Origin: Psococerastis gibbosa
Lineage: Eukaryota; Arthropoda; Insecta; Psocodea; Psocidae
DNA: 64,000 nt
Assembly: GCA_963971405.1 (NCBI GenBank)
Contig: OZ020486.1
Coordinates: 8,393,419-8,457,418 of the forward strand
Direction: 5' to 3'
Shown: piece by piece, positions 22,906-34,447 of the stretch
How positions within the stretch are numbered: position 1 is the first letter of the stretch
How the letters are laid out: the number at the start of each line of letters is the position of its first letter
Notes under the pieces: generated by a model
The model's input: only the letters and a program-made list of their open reading frames with translations
The model's database searches: none
What the model was told of the DNA's origin: nothing
Program-made: the position numbers and the translations under genes

Positions 22906-23110
22906 TAGGCACATCCAGCCCGGGGTGACTATTGGCCACTGCCATTACACCACGCCATCTCGGACGATCTTCCCCGCTAGCTTCCAATCTCGGGTGCCGG
23001 TGGCGTGCACATGTTCTAATACTTAGTCCATCCATCTGAGCCCTGGCCTAACGGGCAGCCTGAGGTGGTTAAAGATGTCTTCCAAAATCAGCTTCGGCGT
23101 CTTCAGTACA
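22906..23110 (-). mobile_element. LINE RT C-terminal fragment in GrD intron 2
   Basis: The - strand encodes LKTPKLILEDIFNHLRLP, then LEASGEDRPRWRGVMAVANS. EDRxxWR near the end is common in LINE polymerase C-termini. It is a short remnant without a catalytic core. Confidence 0.55.
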
Positions 23111-24289
23111 CATTGGATTCATCGCCCTTTCAGTTCCAATATTATGTTCACATAACTTAGATATACCTACATGAATTTGTGGTCCTAAGAGGCATACAGG
23201 AGCTTTGTGCTGTCTTGTTTTTTTCGCCTGACTGCATGTTGCGTTATGGCGCAGTGACCCCCCTGAGTACTGGAACCTTAATATATTCCAGAATTCCCTC
23301 CTCAGAGTACAACCAGTGGGTTTTTAATGGAAAGCCCACTGCCATTCGCCAATAAATTAATTTTTACTTAAGTTAAATTACATTATTAAATGTTAAATTA
23401 CATTATTATTATTATATAAATATTATTTATCACATATACCGTATAACATACAATTTTGGGGTTGTTTTCCTTTTTTTTAATTTTAAATCGTGTATTTATA
23501 ACATGTCTACAGGTGTGCGGGGTACCTACTATGTGAAAATATACATATATATGTATATAGGTATATATAATATAATGTGAAAAAATTGTAAATACAAAGT
23601 TGTAGATCTTCTTATAACTTACATTTCTGCCATTTAACATTTTCTCTTAGGACTTGAAGTTTTGGCGAAAATCAAGATGTGTCGTATTCCACCCTTAAAA
23701 ACTCACCCCACCGACTTCCCGACCTCAGATCTCCCGTACCGTAATTTATTTTTCCTTTCATTTGTATCATACTATCTTCCATTTCCATTTCCAATGGGTT
23801 TCATCCTTCTATAATTTGATGTCACTTTTTATCATTTTTAAAGGAATCTAACATGGACTACTATAGGTATAAGTTACTACAAATATTCATTAAGAAATTA
23901 AATAATATTAAATTAATATTAATTTTTTTGCAGCTTCAGCAGTTCTCAGTCTATTTAATTCACCGAAAATTCAAATTTACAATCTGTGGGATGGTCAATC
24001 TGGATTATGCCCTACTTTATGCGGTACGTACTGTAGAGTTGTTACCAAAGTTTATTTATACGGATCATTTTAGAGTCTTTAGTTGACGGTAGAAGTTTGA
24101 TGAGAAGACGTGTTCAGAAAAGTGTGATGAGAAGGGTTATGAGAAGATTTCATAAAAATAAACCTAAATAATGGTGAACATTTGATTGATTGCTGAAATG
24201 GCCCGATACTCCGATGGTTTGTTTCAAATTAAAGTTTTAGGGACAGCCTTACCCAATTAGAGAAAATCTTTTTTTTTTTTTTTTTTAAC

Positions 24290-24480
24290 TTGAAGCATTT
24301 CTGCTTTAAGCAGCCCTGTCAGTCTGGCGGGAGGAGTGAGTCTGTTTGTTAACTTGAGGCACCCTATAAAGGGCAGACTCCTTCACCTCAAGGAGACTGG
24401 CAGTTTACTGACAGAAGTGAACTTCTTAACTATATTGGAATCTGAAACACTTGGGGAACATAGTGAAGTCACACTATTAA
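24290..24480 (+). repeat. SINE-like repeat, family S4
   Basis: Contains GCATTTCTGCTTTAAGCA, GTCTGGCGGG and GGCACCCTATAAAGGGCAG. It matches 7385-7605 (inverted) and 11600-11660. It lies in GrD intron 3. Confidence 0.5.
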
Positions 24481-24589
24481 GTTGGAGGGGACTCAAGGCC
24501 GTATTTCCAGGATCCAGGGGTCCGGACCCCCCCCCCCCCCGTCATGAAAAATTAAAAATTCATTTTTTTTAAGGTTAATCGCATACAAA

Positions 24590-24735
24590 CAATTTAATGA
24601 ATGTATCCGATTGACCTCTTCAGTCGCCTCTGTAGGTTAGTACCCGTGTTGAGTTACGACACGTCTCCGATCGCATGGCGTGTAAAGACTCGCACAAGTG
24701 CAAGCACGTTACCACCTGGCCATCGAAGTCGATTG
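24590..24735 (-). repeat. SINE-like repeat, family S3, in GrD intron 3
   Basis: Same core as the copy at 4325-4465 (CTCTTCAGTCGCCTCTGTAG, GAGTTACGACACG). On the - strand it starts near TTCGATGGCCAGGTGGTAAC, a box A-like head. Confidence 0.6.
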
Positions 24736-24954
24736 CTGTAACTATCCTCCTATGAAATTCTAAATAAAATATAATTCATCCAATTTAAATTGTAACGTTA
24801 TCATTTCAGATTGCTGGTGGTGTGACTACCTACATGATCATTCTGGCGCAGTTTTAGAAGAATGAAAATATTCCGATCCCAACAAATCTCCCATAACTAC
24901 AACAGAATGACCATAACAAGTAACATGTGATTCCTGTCCAATATAAAGTGCAGT

Positions 24955-25110
24955 AGGATCAGGGATGACAGCTCGTGATCGATCTGAAAGCGTACTTCCT
25001 AACGTTTCGTCAACATCAGGGTCGACATATTCAGTGGAAATGCGCAGACTTCTTAGATTGCTTCTACTCCTGCTGCTGGTATCGCGGTATTCTACTGTTT
25101 CATCGCGTAA
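24955..25110 (-). repeat. Penelope-type terminal repeat fragment, family P2
   Basis: The reverse complement reads CACTGAATATGTCGACC, then GATGTTGACGAAACGTTAGG, as in 17316-17360. It lies just after the last GrD exon. Confidence 0.5.
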
Positions 25111-25488
25111 CTCCAACCGTGAAAATATTTATTATATATACAATGTAATATATAGTCTACAGTATATACTACAAATAAAAATAACTTCACACAATTCTAC
25201 ACAAATTCCATTAATTAAATTTTTATTGAGGTTAATTCATGAACCAATAACTAATGAATTTGCCTTTTTATATGTCAATTAAGTCATTTTCATTACATTT
25301 CATTTCATTATGACAGCCGTTTCGGTGGTGGATACCATCATCAGTCTAATGTGCTGGACAAATTTTTTAAGCCACACCTACTGTATTATAATGTATATAG
25401 AGGGGTACCTACTAATTGTACGAGTATTTCTTTGATTATGACTAATTGCTGTTGCCCCACCTTCCCGCTACGCCCCATAATCAGTTTT

Positions 25489-25575
25489 ATTAATTTTAAT
25501 ACACTTAAGTAACGATGGCATCGCATATTCAATTTCACCTGAAGTGCCTCATTAACTTATACAGCTCTAAACCAG
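25489..25575 (+). promoter_or_regulatory. GrE upstream conserved block and candidate 5' exon
   Basis: ATTAATTTTAATACACTTAA lies about 1.0 kb before the GrE ATG. It is followed by CAATTTCACCTGAAG and a donor-like CCAG|GTAGGTAAG at 25575/25576. The block is shared with GrC, GrD and GrF, while the sequence around it is largely diverged. Confidence 0.5.
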
Positions 25576-26503
25576 GTAGGTAAGGGTGAGCATGAAAAAC
25601 TTCTATTGTATTTCACGCTGCCCTGTTTCCAGTTTATTTTAAGCATTTGTAATATTATTGTCTCTTATTAATATTTTGAGTTTTATGGCTATAGTCCTAG
25701 TTACTTGTAGATAATTTTCCAGTTGAAACTAAAAAAATACGTCACGCATATAAAAAATACAACCCATGTGGTGAGATTCTTGGTCAGAAACCAGATCTCG
25801 GCTAGACTCTGCTCTAATGGCTTTGCACTGACTTTTCTAGGGTTGTCAAAAATTTTGCGGAAGGCAAGGAAAATACATTTGTGTTAATCCTGATTTATCT
25901 TTGGGGTTTATTTTTTATAATTAATGTAGCCTGTACCTTGAGAGGTAATACCTTATACTTTATTTTTATTTCTTATCATTTCCATTAATTTTTCAAGTCA
26001 AAGTGCAACCAGAGGGAGATTATGTGAGAACTTAGGCTAAAATACGATTTGAACCAGATTGACTAAATTATGTCAAAAGGTAAATGCAATAACTCAATCG
26101 TTTCCGATCAACATAGAAACTGTCACTTGAATAACTCTAAGCTGTTTCCTTAAAGTAAACACGTGCCCCACCACTTGGAAGTCAACTGAACTACTCTTCA
26201 ATATCGAAGCATTCTGCACTTACTATACCAGCGCTGCATTTAAAATTTAAGTTAATCCACTAATATGATTCGGTAACGAGACGATTCATGCTTGAGAAAG
26301 GAATTGGATTGCATCGTGCCATGCGTATCGAAATGCTATTACATGTACTTCTCACACAGTGAAACATTACGATGTCTCTAGCTTTTCATCACCAAAGGTC
26401 TCGTCCCATTTCTCACAGCAAGTACATGTCTTCAAGTAATTCTTATACTAGACTGTGTGCAGTCTCACAAAGTTATGTTGTAGTTCAATATTGATTTTTT
26501 CAG
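25576..26503. other. Inferred 5' intron of GrE, no gene seen
   Basis: Non-coding between the candidate first exon and the acceptor at 26502-26503. No repeats recognised except AT-rich tracts. Confidence 0.35.
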
Positions 26504-26516
26504 CCTGTAATACGCA

Positions 26517-29288
26517 ATGTCTTCAAAGGCGTCATTGAAAGGCGGAAGAAAGCTACTAAATCAACAACGAATTCAAGAATTCTTAAATTCGTTGCGTCCT
26601 ATTAGAGTAGCAAATTTCATATACGGAACGGCACCTTTCACTCTCACCTCAAAAGGGGCCAGATTCTCTTTAATAAGAGCAATATACGGACTATCCCTCA
26701 TTATAACCCTCTCAGTTGTCCGTATTTTGTATGAAACATACGACGAGAACGAAAAAAGTATTTTCGACAGTGTCTATCACGTTCAAAACCTCATCCTGCC
26801 TACTTGCTGCATTCTCTCATTTGTATTCACAGCCGTCTACAGCTCGAAAATTATTACCAGTCTAGATGAAATCCTCAAACTATCAACGCTTATTGATCCC
26901 TCCAAGTATAAATTCATATTTTGGATGCAAGTTGGTTTATTTTCCGCCATTATTGGTGTAGTACTTGGTGTAGACTTGATTTTCTTCAATCTCAGGCCTG
27001 ATGAACTCAATGAACTCTTCCTCTTCCAAAGGAGCATGGATATTAATTTAGTAATGATCATGTGGGTATTTCGATTGCAGTTTTCTGGAATTGTTTATTT
27101 TCTTGCCCTTTTTATTCGAGCAGTTAACAAATCTATTTCTTCATCAACCGATGTATCATCTGAATGGAATACTCATCCGTTTCTTCTTGGAACCTCAGCA
27201 AGTTTCAACTCTGCTGTGGCACTTCACGAGAAGATCTTGGGAATTGCGGAAGATGTGAATTCTTGCTATGGTGTGGCGATTGGGGTATCCACCCTGCAGA
27301 CTTTTGTAAATACCATTATTAATGCTTATTACTATGTAATTATGTATTCAGGGGATGATCCCAGAAACCTAGTACTGACCACATGGATGATGATGGATTT
27401 GTTTCAAGAGTGGTTCATCTTGTCTATGTGTGAACTGTTCGAAAAGGAGGTAAGTCGTCAGATTGAGGTTGTGAGCAATTTCTTTCGAAAAGCATGCAAT
27501 TCTGAATTTTTAAAAGTACTATAGTCCTGTCACGTTACAAAGTAGCCTACATTTAAAATTGATACAAAATTGAGTTTTGGAATTCATTTTGCACAATTTA
27601 GCTTACGGTATAGAAGATATATTTTATATTGTATTCTTTTCCCTTTTATGGGTTGGAATATTACATACGGCAGAATTCTGGAACATTTAATGGCAGATCA
27701 ATGAGACGTATGGCCGCTCTAACAATAGTCTTCCACCTCTCACGGTCCTCAGCCACTGGTCGCCAGGCTGCAGTGTCGACCCCAACATGCAGAGGAGGTC
27801 CTCCTGGAACTGGGCTGCCCATCTAGGTTATGCTGGTCTAGATATTCTACCACGTGAGGCGGCTTCCCGAAAAGCTTTGGTCGGGTGCTATCGGGCTAAC
27901 AGCTAACATACAGTAAACCATGGAATTAATCATTTTGGTTTAGGTGAATGCGACCTGCAGAATTGTCCATAAAGTAATGAGGGAAATTCCATGCAAGCAG
28001 CTTCAAGATCAGGTACCATTTGATTACTACTGAATATACTCGTAGGTATTAAAGGTGCTACAGGTCCACGTAGGCTATAGGCTAAAGGAGAAATAACAAA
28101 TAATGGGATTTTGAATTTCTGAAAATATTGGCGAGAAATAATGTGTTTTTACGAATTTTGACGCATATTAAGCATTTTGACCGTGATGGGGACTTTTAGA
28201 GGGAAACATTTAGAGGGGAAGTAACAAATGAGGAGCTTGGTTACAAACGTGGCCAACTCAATTTTTCTCAAAATGGGGTTTTGATTCGACCTTGCAGAAA
28301 ATTTTAATGTCCACCTCCACGTTGTAAAATAAAGTGACAAAAGCAGCCAGATTGCGCACAGAAGCGCTGAGAAGTCTACGGTTAGCTACAAACTCAATGC
28401 AATTTTCAACAGAAAATCCGCTCTCATGAAAAATTCTACAACTTGGAGTTGGCCATGTTTGTAAACAGCCTCCTCAAATAATGGAATTTTATGAATCAAG
28501 AATCGATTGCGATGATTGTATCGATTGATTCGCCAGATTTTACAAACTTTTCCGGCGGTGAAAAAATATTAGTTGAGGTAGTATAGTTAACTTTGGTACA
28601 CATTGTTCTTCCAACGATCAAACACAGGCATATATTGGATTGCATTAGCATTAGAGTGTTTAACGCTTAACACCCTCCTCCTGGCTACCCACTTGATCGC
28701 ATGTTAATATGAATCAATTTTGTTGTAGCTGCAGCAATTCTCAGTCTCTTTAATTCACCAAAAATTCAAATTTACAATCTGTGGTCTAGTAAATCTCGAT
28801 TACCCTCTACTCTATGCGGTATGTACCTATTGTACTAGTGTATTATAGTAAAACAAAACGATTGTTGGATTTCACAGGCTACTAACGGTATACATAAGTA
28901 CCATACGAGATTCGAAAGGCGGTAATACAACTATCAGGAGACATAAAAATCCAGTAATGTACTTTTAGGACTATAAGTTTTACATACAGAAAAGTTTAAT
29001 TTGTTGTCCAAGCAAAGAATAGCCTAATTTCATTCTTATTTCCAGCGCCCATATTATAGTTTTTATTGCTCTTATGTAACGATGGAAAAATAAACATATA
29101 TTCATTCACAGGTATCTTGTAATAACCTTAAAGCTTTTCCACCTTCAATCTTATTATTATAAAATAGTAACATTATCTTTTTTACTGCATTGCAGATTGC
29201 TGGAGGTGTGACAACCTATATGATCATTCTGGTGCAGTTTCAAAAAATTGATCCAGTTGCTCCAACTCAGTTCACAACGCTTCAATAG
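26517..29288 (+). CDS. GrE: gustatory receptor (7tm_7), intact, 4 coding exons
   Basis: Coding exons are 26517-27449, 27944-28012, 28729-28818 and 29196-29288, all phase 0, giving 394 residues. Exon 1 (311 codons) has NSLRPIRVANFIYGTAPF, a first extracellular-loop equivalent with SIYHVQNL-type sequence (SVYHVQNLILP), MWVFRLQFSGIVYFLALF, LHEKILGIAEDVNSCYG and DLFQEWFILSMCELFEKE. Exon 2 is VNATCRIVHKVMREIPCKQ, exon 3 includes FKFTICGLVNLDYPLLYA, and exon 4 includes TYMIILVQFQ with a short tail ending TAG at 29286-29288. The acceptor at 26502-26503 is 13 bases before the ATG. A candidate AATAAA is at 29352-29357. It is close to GrF in sequence and intron layout. Ligand and expression cannot be told from the sequence. 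Confidence 0.9.
27650..27830 (-). mobile_element. LINE C-terminal coding fragment in GrE intron 1
   Basis: The - strand reads GVDTAAWRPVAEDRERWKTI, the WRxxAxDRxxWxxxV pattern found near the end of many LINE polyproteins. It is partial and has no intact ORF. Confidence 0.55.
28230..28475. repeat. MITE family M3 copy in GrE intron 2
   Basis: Reverse-orientation copy of 8271-8513, with ends GAGGAGCTTGGTTACAAACG and GTTTGTAAACAGCCTCCTC. Confidence 0.75.
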
Positions 29289-29575
29289 TACTACTATAAA
29301 AAGTAGAGTCGCATAAATAATGACAAATTACAATACTGTCCAGCAATATAAAATAAATCAAAAAATGCTTAATTCAAAACGATTATAACTAAGTACCGTA
29401 GTGCACCAGATTCATGAAGTCAAAAAACACAAAGTTTCCTTCTTATTAATGAATATCCATAGATTTTTATTTCACACTTAATAAATACTGTATATGGGAT
29501 AAAGAAATTGAATCTTCGCGCTCCATTACTGAACCAGCTTAGCAGAAAGTTATAGGGGTGTAAAGTGCATCTAAA

Positions 29576-29958
29576 GGTGCCATTCCATTGACCGGCTAGG
29601 GCTATTTCCAACAACGGTGACGTGGTAGCAGACATTCAAGACTTAGGTGGCGTTTCCACCGACCTCGCATTGCAGAATTGACGGAAATGTTTATTTTCCT
29701 CTATGCCATAGTTAAAATTGATCAATAATCATACAGTAAAATCACAAACAAACAAACTAATATTAAAAAATGGCGTCATGGGATATGTTAAGTACAAACA
29801 TTTTAATAGATTTCTATAAAAAGAAAAATTCTAATTTCCGTCAATGTCATTTGCATTCTGCAATGCGAGATCGTTGGAAACGCAACCTAAGTCTTGAATG
29901 TCTGCTACCACGTCACTGTTTTTGGAAATAGCCCTAGCCGGTCAATGGAATGGGCGCC
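29576..29958. repeat. MITE family M1
   Basis: Ends GGTGCCATTCCATTGACCGG and CCGGTCAATGGAATGGGCGCC-type, long inverted arms and the AATGGCGTCATGGGATATG core. It lies about 290 bases after the GrE stop. Confidence 0.8.
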
Positions 29959-30117
29959 TTAGGCTCAAACGTTAACAATTAACAGGTAACGCCTGCTTTA
30001 CTTCCTCCAAATATAAGCATGGCCAGAGCATGTAGAAAATATGGGGTTCAAACATACGTCCTTTTAGGTGAAACGCTGTATGTGCTGACATGTGAGAATT
30101 TAATTAATTAAACCCTT

Positions 30118-30250
30118 TCAATGACTGGACTTGGTGGGGTTCGAACCCAGGATCTACGCCTTAACCCCTGGATCACAAGCCCAATGAGTACAGTGCCGCT
30201 AAATTCTCTACTTCTATGCTCTTTGACAAGATTCGTATTGCTAGACAGGA
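30118..30250 (-). repeat. tRNA-derived SINE, family S1
   Basis: The - strand head GGGCTTGTGATCCAGGGGTT...GGGTTCGAACCCCACC keeps box A and box B but lacks most of the anticodon arm. The tail contains GACAAGATTCGTATT, as in the copy at 8146-8600. Confidence 0.65.
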
Positions 30251-30912
30251 TTAGCACTGCTACACAACTGTCTAACCGAACAGGTCTGTGAGCTCGCTTT
30301 ATTGCAGTATAAAGCGTTGTCTTTATTTAAATATATTGGAGTATTATATGGTATATAACACTGACATTAAACTAACTAAGGTTGAAGAGGTCCTCCTCTT
30401 TATAATCGAAATTAGAGGATTTAGAAAAAACTGTAGCCTCAACAGAAATATTGCAGATATCGCTCGTAATTAGGAAGATACGAACAGACGCGCAAATTGA
30501 CCCTATACAGTCTTGTTGTGCATCAGCGGCATCATGGACCTGGACTTTGTTATATAATGAAAGCCTAGCTTAATCGCATTTTTTTTCATGGGTAGGGCAC
30601 GTTAGTAACTACTCCAAATGAATTATTTCAGTGGCAAATATAACGGGAGAAGTGAAACTTAAAAGAGACGTGATGCTGAACAATGGTATTAGAGGGAATA
30701 ATAGGCTGTATTGTATCTACGCTGACAAATAACGCTAGCGTGACGGGTAAAGCCTGTCCGTTCCATCAATCCTTCTACTTAAAACACTTATTAAGCAAGT
30801 AAGTAGCGTCAAGTGGGATCTATGTATTTATAGCTAGGAATAGGGTGCTTTTTTTTTAAATGTTGGTAGTAACTCAGGTAGGCCTACCTACCTGGAAATT
30901 CTTGATGGCAAG
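30251..30912. other. Intergenic, no gene seen
   Basis: No domain or splice-linked exon recognised. Open frames are below about 61 codons. Confidence 0.4.
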
Positions 30913-31942
30913 CCGGAGTCGCCGATATTCCATTTTCTGTTTACTTCAATTTCTCATTAAATATGAAACGCAGAAAAATGAAAAGAACCGGTCCGAGTTT
31001 ACTCGAACATGCTTTCCAATTTATCAAAATTAGTTATTAGTTATTAAATTAGATAGAGAAACTGAGTAATTTCATGGTAAATAATTTTCCTATGGTTAAA
31101 TTTCCGATATCTCGGGGGGGGGGGTTGTCCATCTAACGTCACTGGAGGTGAGGTAAATTCTAGATAGGTCACCCCAACACATTACCTTTTTTTTTTTTAA
31201 TTTAGTCATTTTTATTTGTTTACCCCCAGAAGCAAACTATCAAGGGGCAAGTGGCCCCCCGCATTTTGTCAGCATTAATGACGACTACAATATATTATGT
31301 GAATTTAAAAGAAATCGTTGGAGCCGTTTGTGAGAAATAATTTTTTTTAGACGTTTTTTTGGAGTTTTTTGAGAATAAAACGCCCCCAAATTGAGTTAGC
31401 CCAAAATAAAAATAAAATTCGGAGGTATGATTTTTGTTAACCTACATGCCAAATTTTATCATAATCGACTGAGTAGTTTGCCCGGAAATCGATGAACAGA
31501 CAGACAGAGCGACAGAGCGACAGACAGAAGACATTTCGTAAAAAAACACTTTTTTTTGGTTCCTGTGAACTCAAAATGTGCAATTCCGTTGAAATCTCGG
31601 AATCGAAAATTTGGGCCGTCACAAAGCTTTCCTTATACTACGTATAAATTGGAAAGCAAAAAGAAGAATTTTTCTCCTAATTTTGATGCATAGTATGTGG
31701 CCTTAACTATCCCCAATTCGCCACAGTTGATGAACTCCTTCAGCTTGAACTCCTGAGTGACCGTTATTTTTTGCGTGTCAAGTTCACTAACCGATCGGTA
31801 TTGATGATTGCAACATTCTGTATCTCAAAATTAGGAGAAAAAATTCTTCTTTCCATTCAGCATTTTTTCATTGTTCAGCAGCGTTCCATATTACAGGAGA
31901 AATTCAAGTTTGCACAGAAATGGAATATTGGCGACTCCGGTT
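30913..31942. mobile_element. Inverted-repeat element carrying a nested family H1 element
   Basis: CCGGAGTCGCCGATATTCC (from 30913) pairs with GGAATATTGGCGACTCCGG (to 31942) in arms of about 45-80 bases. Inside are an inner inverted pair, AAGAATTTTTCTCCTAATTT and its counterpart near 31830-31855, and a complete H1 element at 30986-31658. The H1 element is not part of the arms, so it was inserted later. Confidence 0.65.
30986..31658 (+). mobile_element. Helentron/HINE-like element family H1 (nested)
   Basis: Starts AACCGGTCCGAGTTTACTCG and ends ATAAATTGGAAAGCA. It includes a degenerate (GACA)n stretch at 31497-31527 and a G-run at 31114-31124. It sits between AAAAG and AAAAAG. Confidence 0.6.
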
Positions 31943-32099
31943 TAAATATCAACCATTTAAAAAATGTCCCACCCTGCCAAACTTAATAGGGGACAAGCAT
32001 GGGCCGGTCACGGCAACATTAAGCATTCTAAGCAAGACCGCAGTCATGCCCCACCTGTAGACTGTAGACAAAATCATTTTAAAACACCCATGACTTGCG

Positions 32100-32154
32100 C
32101 ACACACACACACACACCGACAGGGCGCAAATACTCGAAAGAGTCCCGCGCCTTC

Positions 32155-32183
<29 letters not shown>
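32100..32183. repeat. Microsatellite (CA)n and long A tract
   Basis: (AC)n at 32099-32116, and an A run of nearly 30 bases at about 32155-32183. The A run could be a retroposon tail; what precedes it is not recognised. Confidence 0.7.
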
Positions 32184-32185
<2 letters not shown>

Positions 32186-32713
32186 GGGTTGTTAAACTTT
32201 TACTTGGCAAGAAGAACCGAACTATAGAGTTCTGGAATGGCTAACAGCGGGCCTACTACGCCGCTTAGTATTAATGTAATCTAGGATTAACAATGAACCA
32301 AAAAATTCATAAACTATAGACGGGTAGTTATCTTCGACGAGCAGCAATATATCTGGAAGATATAGAGAGGATCCTTATGTTGAATGGAAAATAGAGAAGC
32401 CACTGCTGCCACAGTCGAAAAAAAACTGTTCCGGCCCATTCCTTCACGCTTGATTTGGAATTCAGGTTTAATTTTAAAAAATAGTAACTTACCTGCAGAA
32501 ATTCGTAGAAATCAACGCATTTTACGCCTATCCAAGCATTTTCCTTAGGGAGTGTCCGAAGCCTCGCTCCCCCTGCACTTTTTTGTTCAGCTATGTTTCT
32601 TGGGGAACAGTACCCCAAAATGTACAGTAAATTAAAAAAAAAACTAATCGTGAGATTAATTAGTAACACTAATGGCTGTCAACGGCCCTGATAGAGACCC
32701 GGATGCGCCATAA

Positions 32714-33074
32714 GGCGCCCAATCCACCGACCGGCTATGGCTATTTACAAAAACAGTGACGTGGTAGCAGACATTCAAGACTTAGGCGGGGTTTCCACCG
32801 ACCTCGCATTGCAGAATTGACGGAAATGTTTATTTTCCTTTATGCCATAGTTAAAATTGATCAATGATCATACAGTAAAATCACAAACAAACAAACTAAA
32901 TTAAAAAATGGCGTCATGGGATATGTTAAGTACAAACATTTTAATAGATTTCCATAAAAAGAAAAATTCTAATTTCCGTCAATGTCATTTGCATTCTGCC
33001 ACCTAAGTCTTGAATGTCTGCTACCACGTCACTGTTTTTGTAAATAGCCCTAGCCGGTCGGTGGAATGGGCGCC
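32714..33074. repeat. MITE family M1
   Basis: GGCGCCCAATCCACCGACCGG at the left (20-base core considered) and its inverted partner ending GGGCGCC at the right. The right arm has lost about 25 bases around the CATTCTGC...CACC junction near 33000 relative to other copies. Confidence 0.8.
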
Positions 33075-33177
33075 TAAACTCCAAATGTTAGGCAATAAAT
33101 AATTGATAAAACAAATTGCTTACCACCTCCCCTTTGTTCCTGACTATCACCCATTACAGATTAGATAGTCGTGTCCT

Positions 33178-33201
33178 ATATTAATTTTAATACACTTAAG
33201 T
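33178..33201 (+). promoter_or_regulatory. GrF upstream conserved block
   Basis: ATATTAATTTTAATACACTT, then AAGTA, about 1.25 kb before the GrF ATG. It is the fourth occurrence of the block seen before GrC, GrD and GrE. No donor site is as clear here as in GrC and GrD. Confidence 0.45.
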
Positions 33202-33839
33202 AGGTAACAATACCATGACATATAAGCAATTTCACTTTATGTTATATTGCTAGCAAAGCATGGTGTTAGGCTGAGTTCAAAGGGTCACTTGTACTTTATG
33301 TCAATCGCCCTGCACTCATGTATTGTCCTAGGTCAAGTTCATAACACAGGGTAAGTGATTGTGACAATGTCATTCATTTCTTTACCTAAAAGCAAGGCCA
33401 TACGTTGTGGACTTATTCAGGTAGGAGAATTTATATTATATACAGTAGGTAGGTTATTTCATTTTTATACTAGTATAACAGCCATCGAAAACCTAAAATA
33501 GAAAATATTGCATGTATATTCCACCAAGAAATCGTGCAAATATTGTATTTACGAATTCATTTATTCAGCGGGCCTACTATGGCGATTAGTATTACCCTTG
33601 GGGTTAAAAATATGAACAAAACAATTTTGAATAGCACTTTCCGTTATAAAATTATCTTATTCACATATACCCTCTGGCTACGGTCACGTGTATAATCCCA
33701 CGCTAAGATTAAAATGAATCGCCAATTTCCAATTAGAAGCAAATGCTGCAGGTTAAAAGATATTGCTTCGGGTATTGATAATAAAAGAACCAACCGGATC
33801 AAGTTCTGAGCGAATGCTTTTATCGCGTCCTTCTACCTG

Positions 33840-34115
33840 AGGGTTGTGACTCTTGGAGCAACCCTTGTGAATCCAACGGATGACAAACCGTCAATGATCT
33901 GTGTCGAAGCAGTAGAATCCGGGATGATAGGCCGTGCTCGTTCCGAAAGCTGTTCCTGCTGAGTCTCCGAGAAACAATGTTAGAAGTCCTACGCAGTTCC
34001 ACTGAAAATGTCGACCGCAGATGTTGACGAAACGTTTGCAAGTACGCTATCAGAACGACCACGGCCTATCATCCCAGATTCTACTGCTTCGTCACGTAAC
34101 TCCGGCCGTGAAAGC
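33840..34115 (+). repeat. Penelope-type terminal repeat fragments, family P2, upstream of GrF
   Basis: CACTGAAAATGTCGACC, GATGTTGACGAAACGTTTGC and TCCGGCCGTGAAAGCC occur here. A partial inverted piece (AGTAGAATCCGGGATGATAG) precedes it at 33907-33930. Confidence 0.5.
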
Positions 34116-34231
34116 CTTTGTAATTGTATCGTCAATGATCTGTTTCATTTTTTCTACATGCGAATACTGCAACTCTCCTCTAATTATACTGCAGGACCTA
34201 AGTACAATAGATCTGAGATCCAAATGGCCTT

Positions 34232-34390
34232 CGATGGCGTAGTCGTAGCTTGTTCGTACTCGTACTGCGAGTCTCAACATATCATGCGATGGGTGACCTG
34301 TCGTAAATCAACACAGGAATTACCTACAGAGGCGGCTGAAGAGGTAATTGGGACACGTTCACTAAATTGTTTGTATGCGAATAATCTTTT
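34232..34390 (+). repeat. SINE-like repeat family S3, ending at the GrF splice acceptor
   Basis: CTTCGATGGCGTAGTCGTAG head, CAGAGGCGGCTGAAGAGG core and AAATTGTTTGTATGCGA tail. The tail stops about 20 bases before the CTTTCAG acceptor at 34402-34408. Confidence 0.6.
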
Positions 34391-34447
34391 TTTATATTTT
34401 TCTTTCAGCATAACAGTTTCTCCTATACGATATCTGTACTTCAAGAA

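Larger units (their letters stand above)
21644..24857 (+). pseudogene. GrD: gustatory receptor, recent copy of GrC with two in-frame TAG codons
   Basis: Exons 21644-22585, 22761-22829, 23934-24023 and 24810-24857 match GrC in number, phase and exon 1-3 lengths. Exon 3 differs from GrC at about two bases of 90. The frame is open except for TAG at 22247-22249 (GrC has TTC in LTLFVRTVN), which would cut the protein before the last third of exon 1. In exon 4, TAG at 24855-24857 replaces the CAG of QFQ and removes the tail. All splice sites are kept. LHDKILGLAEDVNSSYG and VWFVLTMCELFGKE are slightly changed at conserved positions. It could be a young pseudogene, a read-through gene, or one null allele of a segregating gene. 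The Met at 21644 is used because the acceptor at 21615-21616 excludes the earlier in-frame residues. Confidence 0.82.

Noticed and set aside
25300..25345. Second hammerhead-like unit (reverse complement CTGATGATGG...CCGAAACGG)
   Set aside because: The two boxes are present, but the sequence between them does not form stem II directly next to both boxes.
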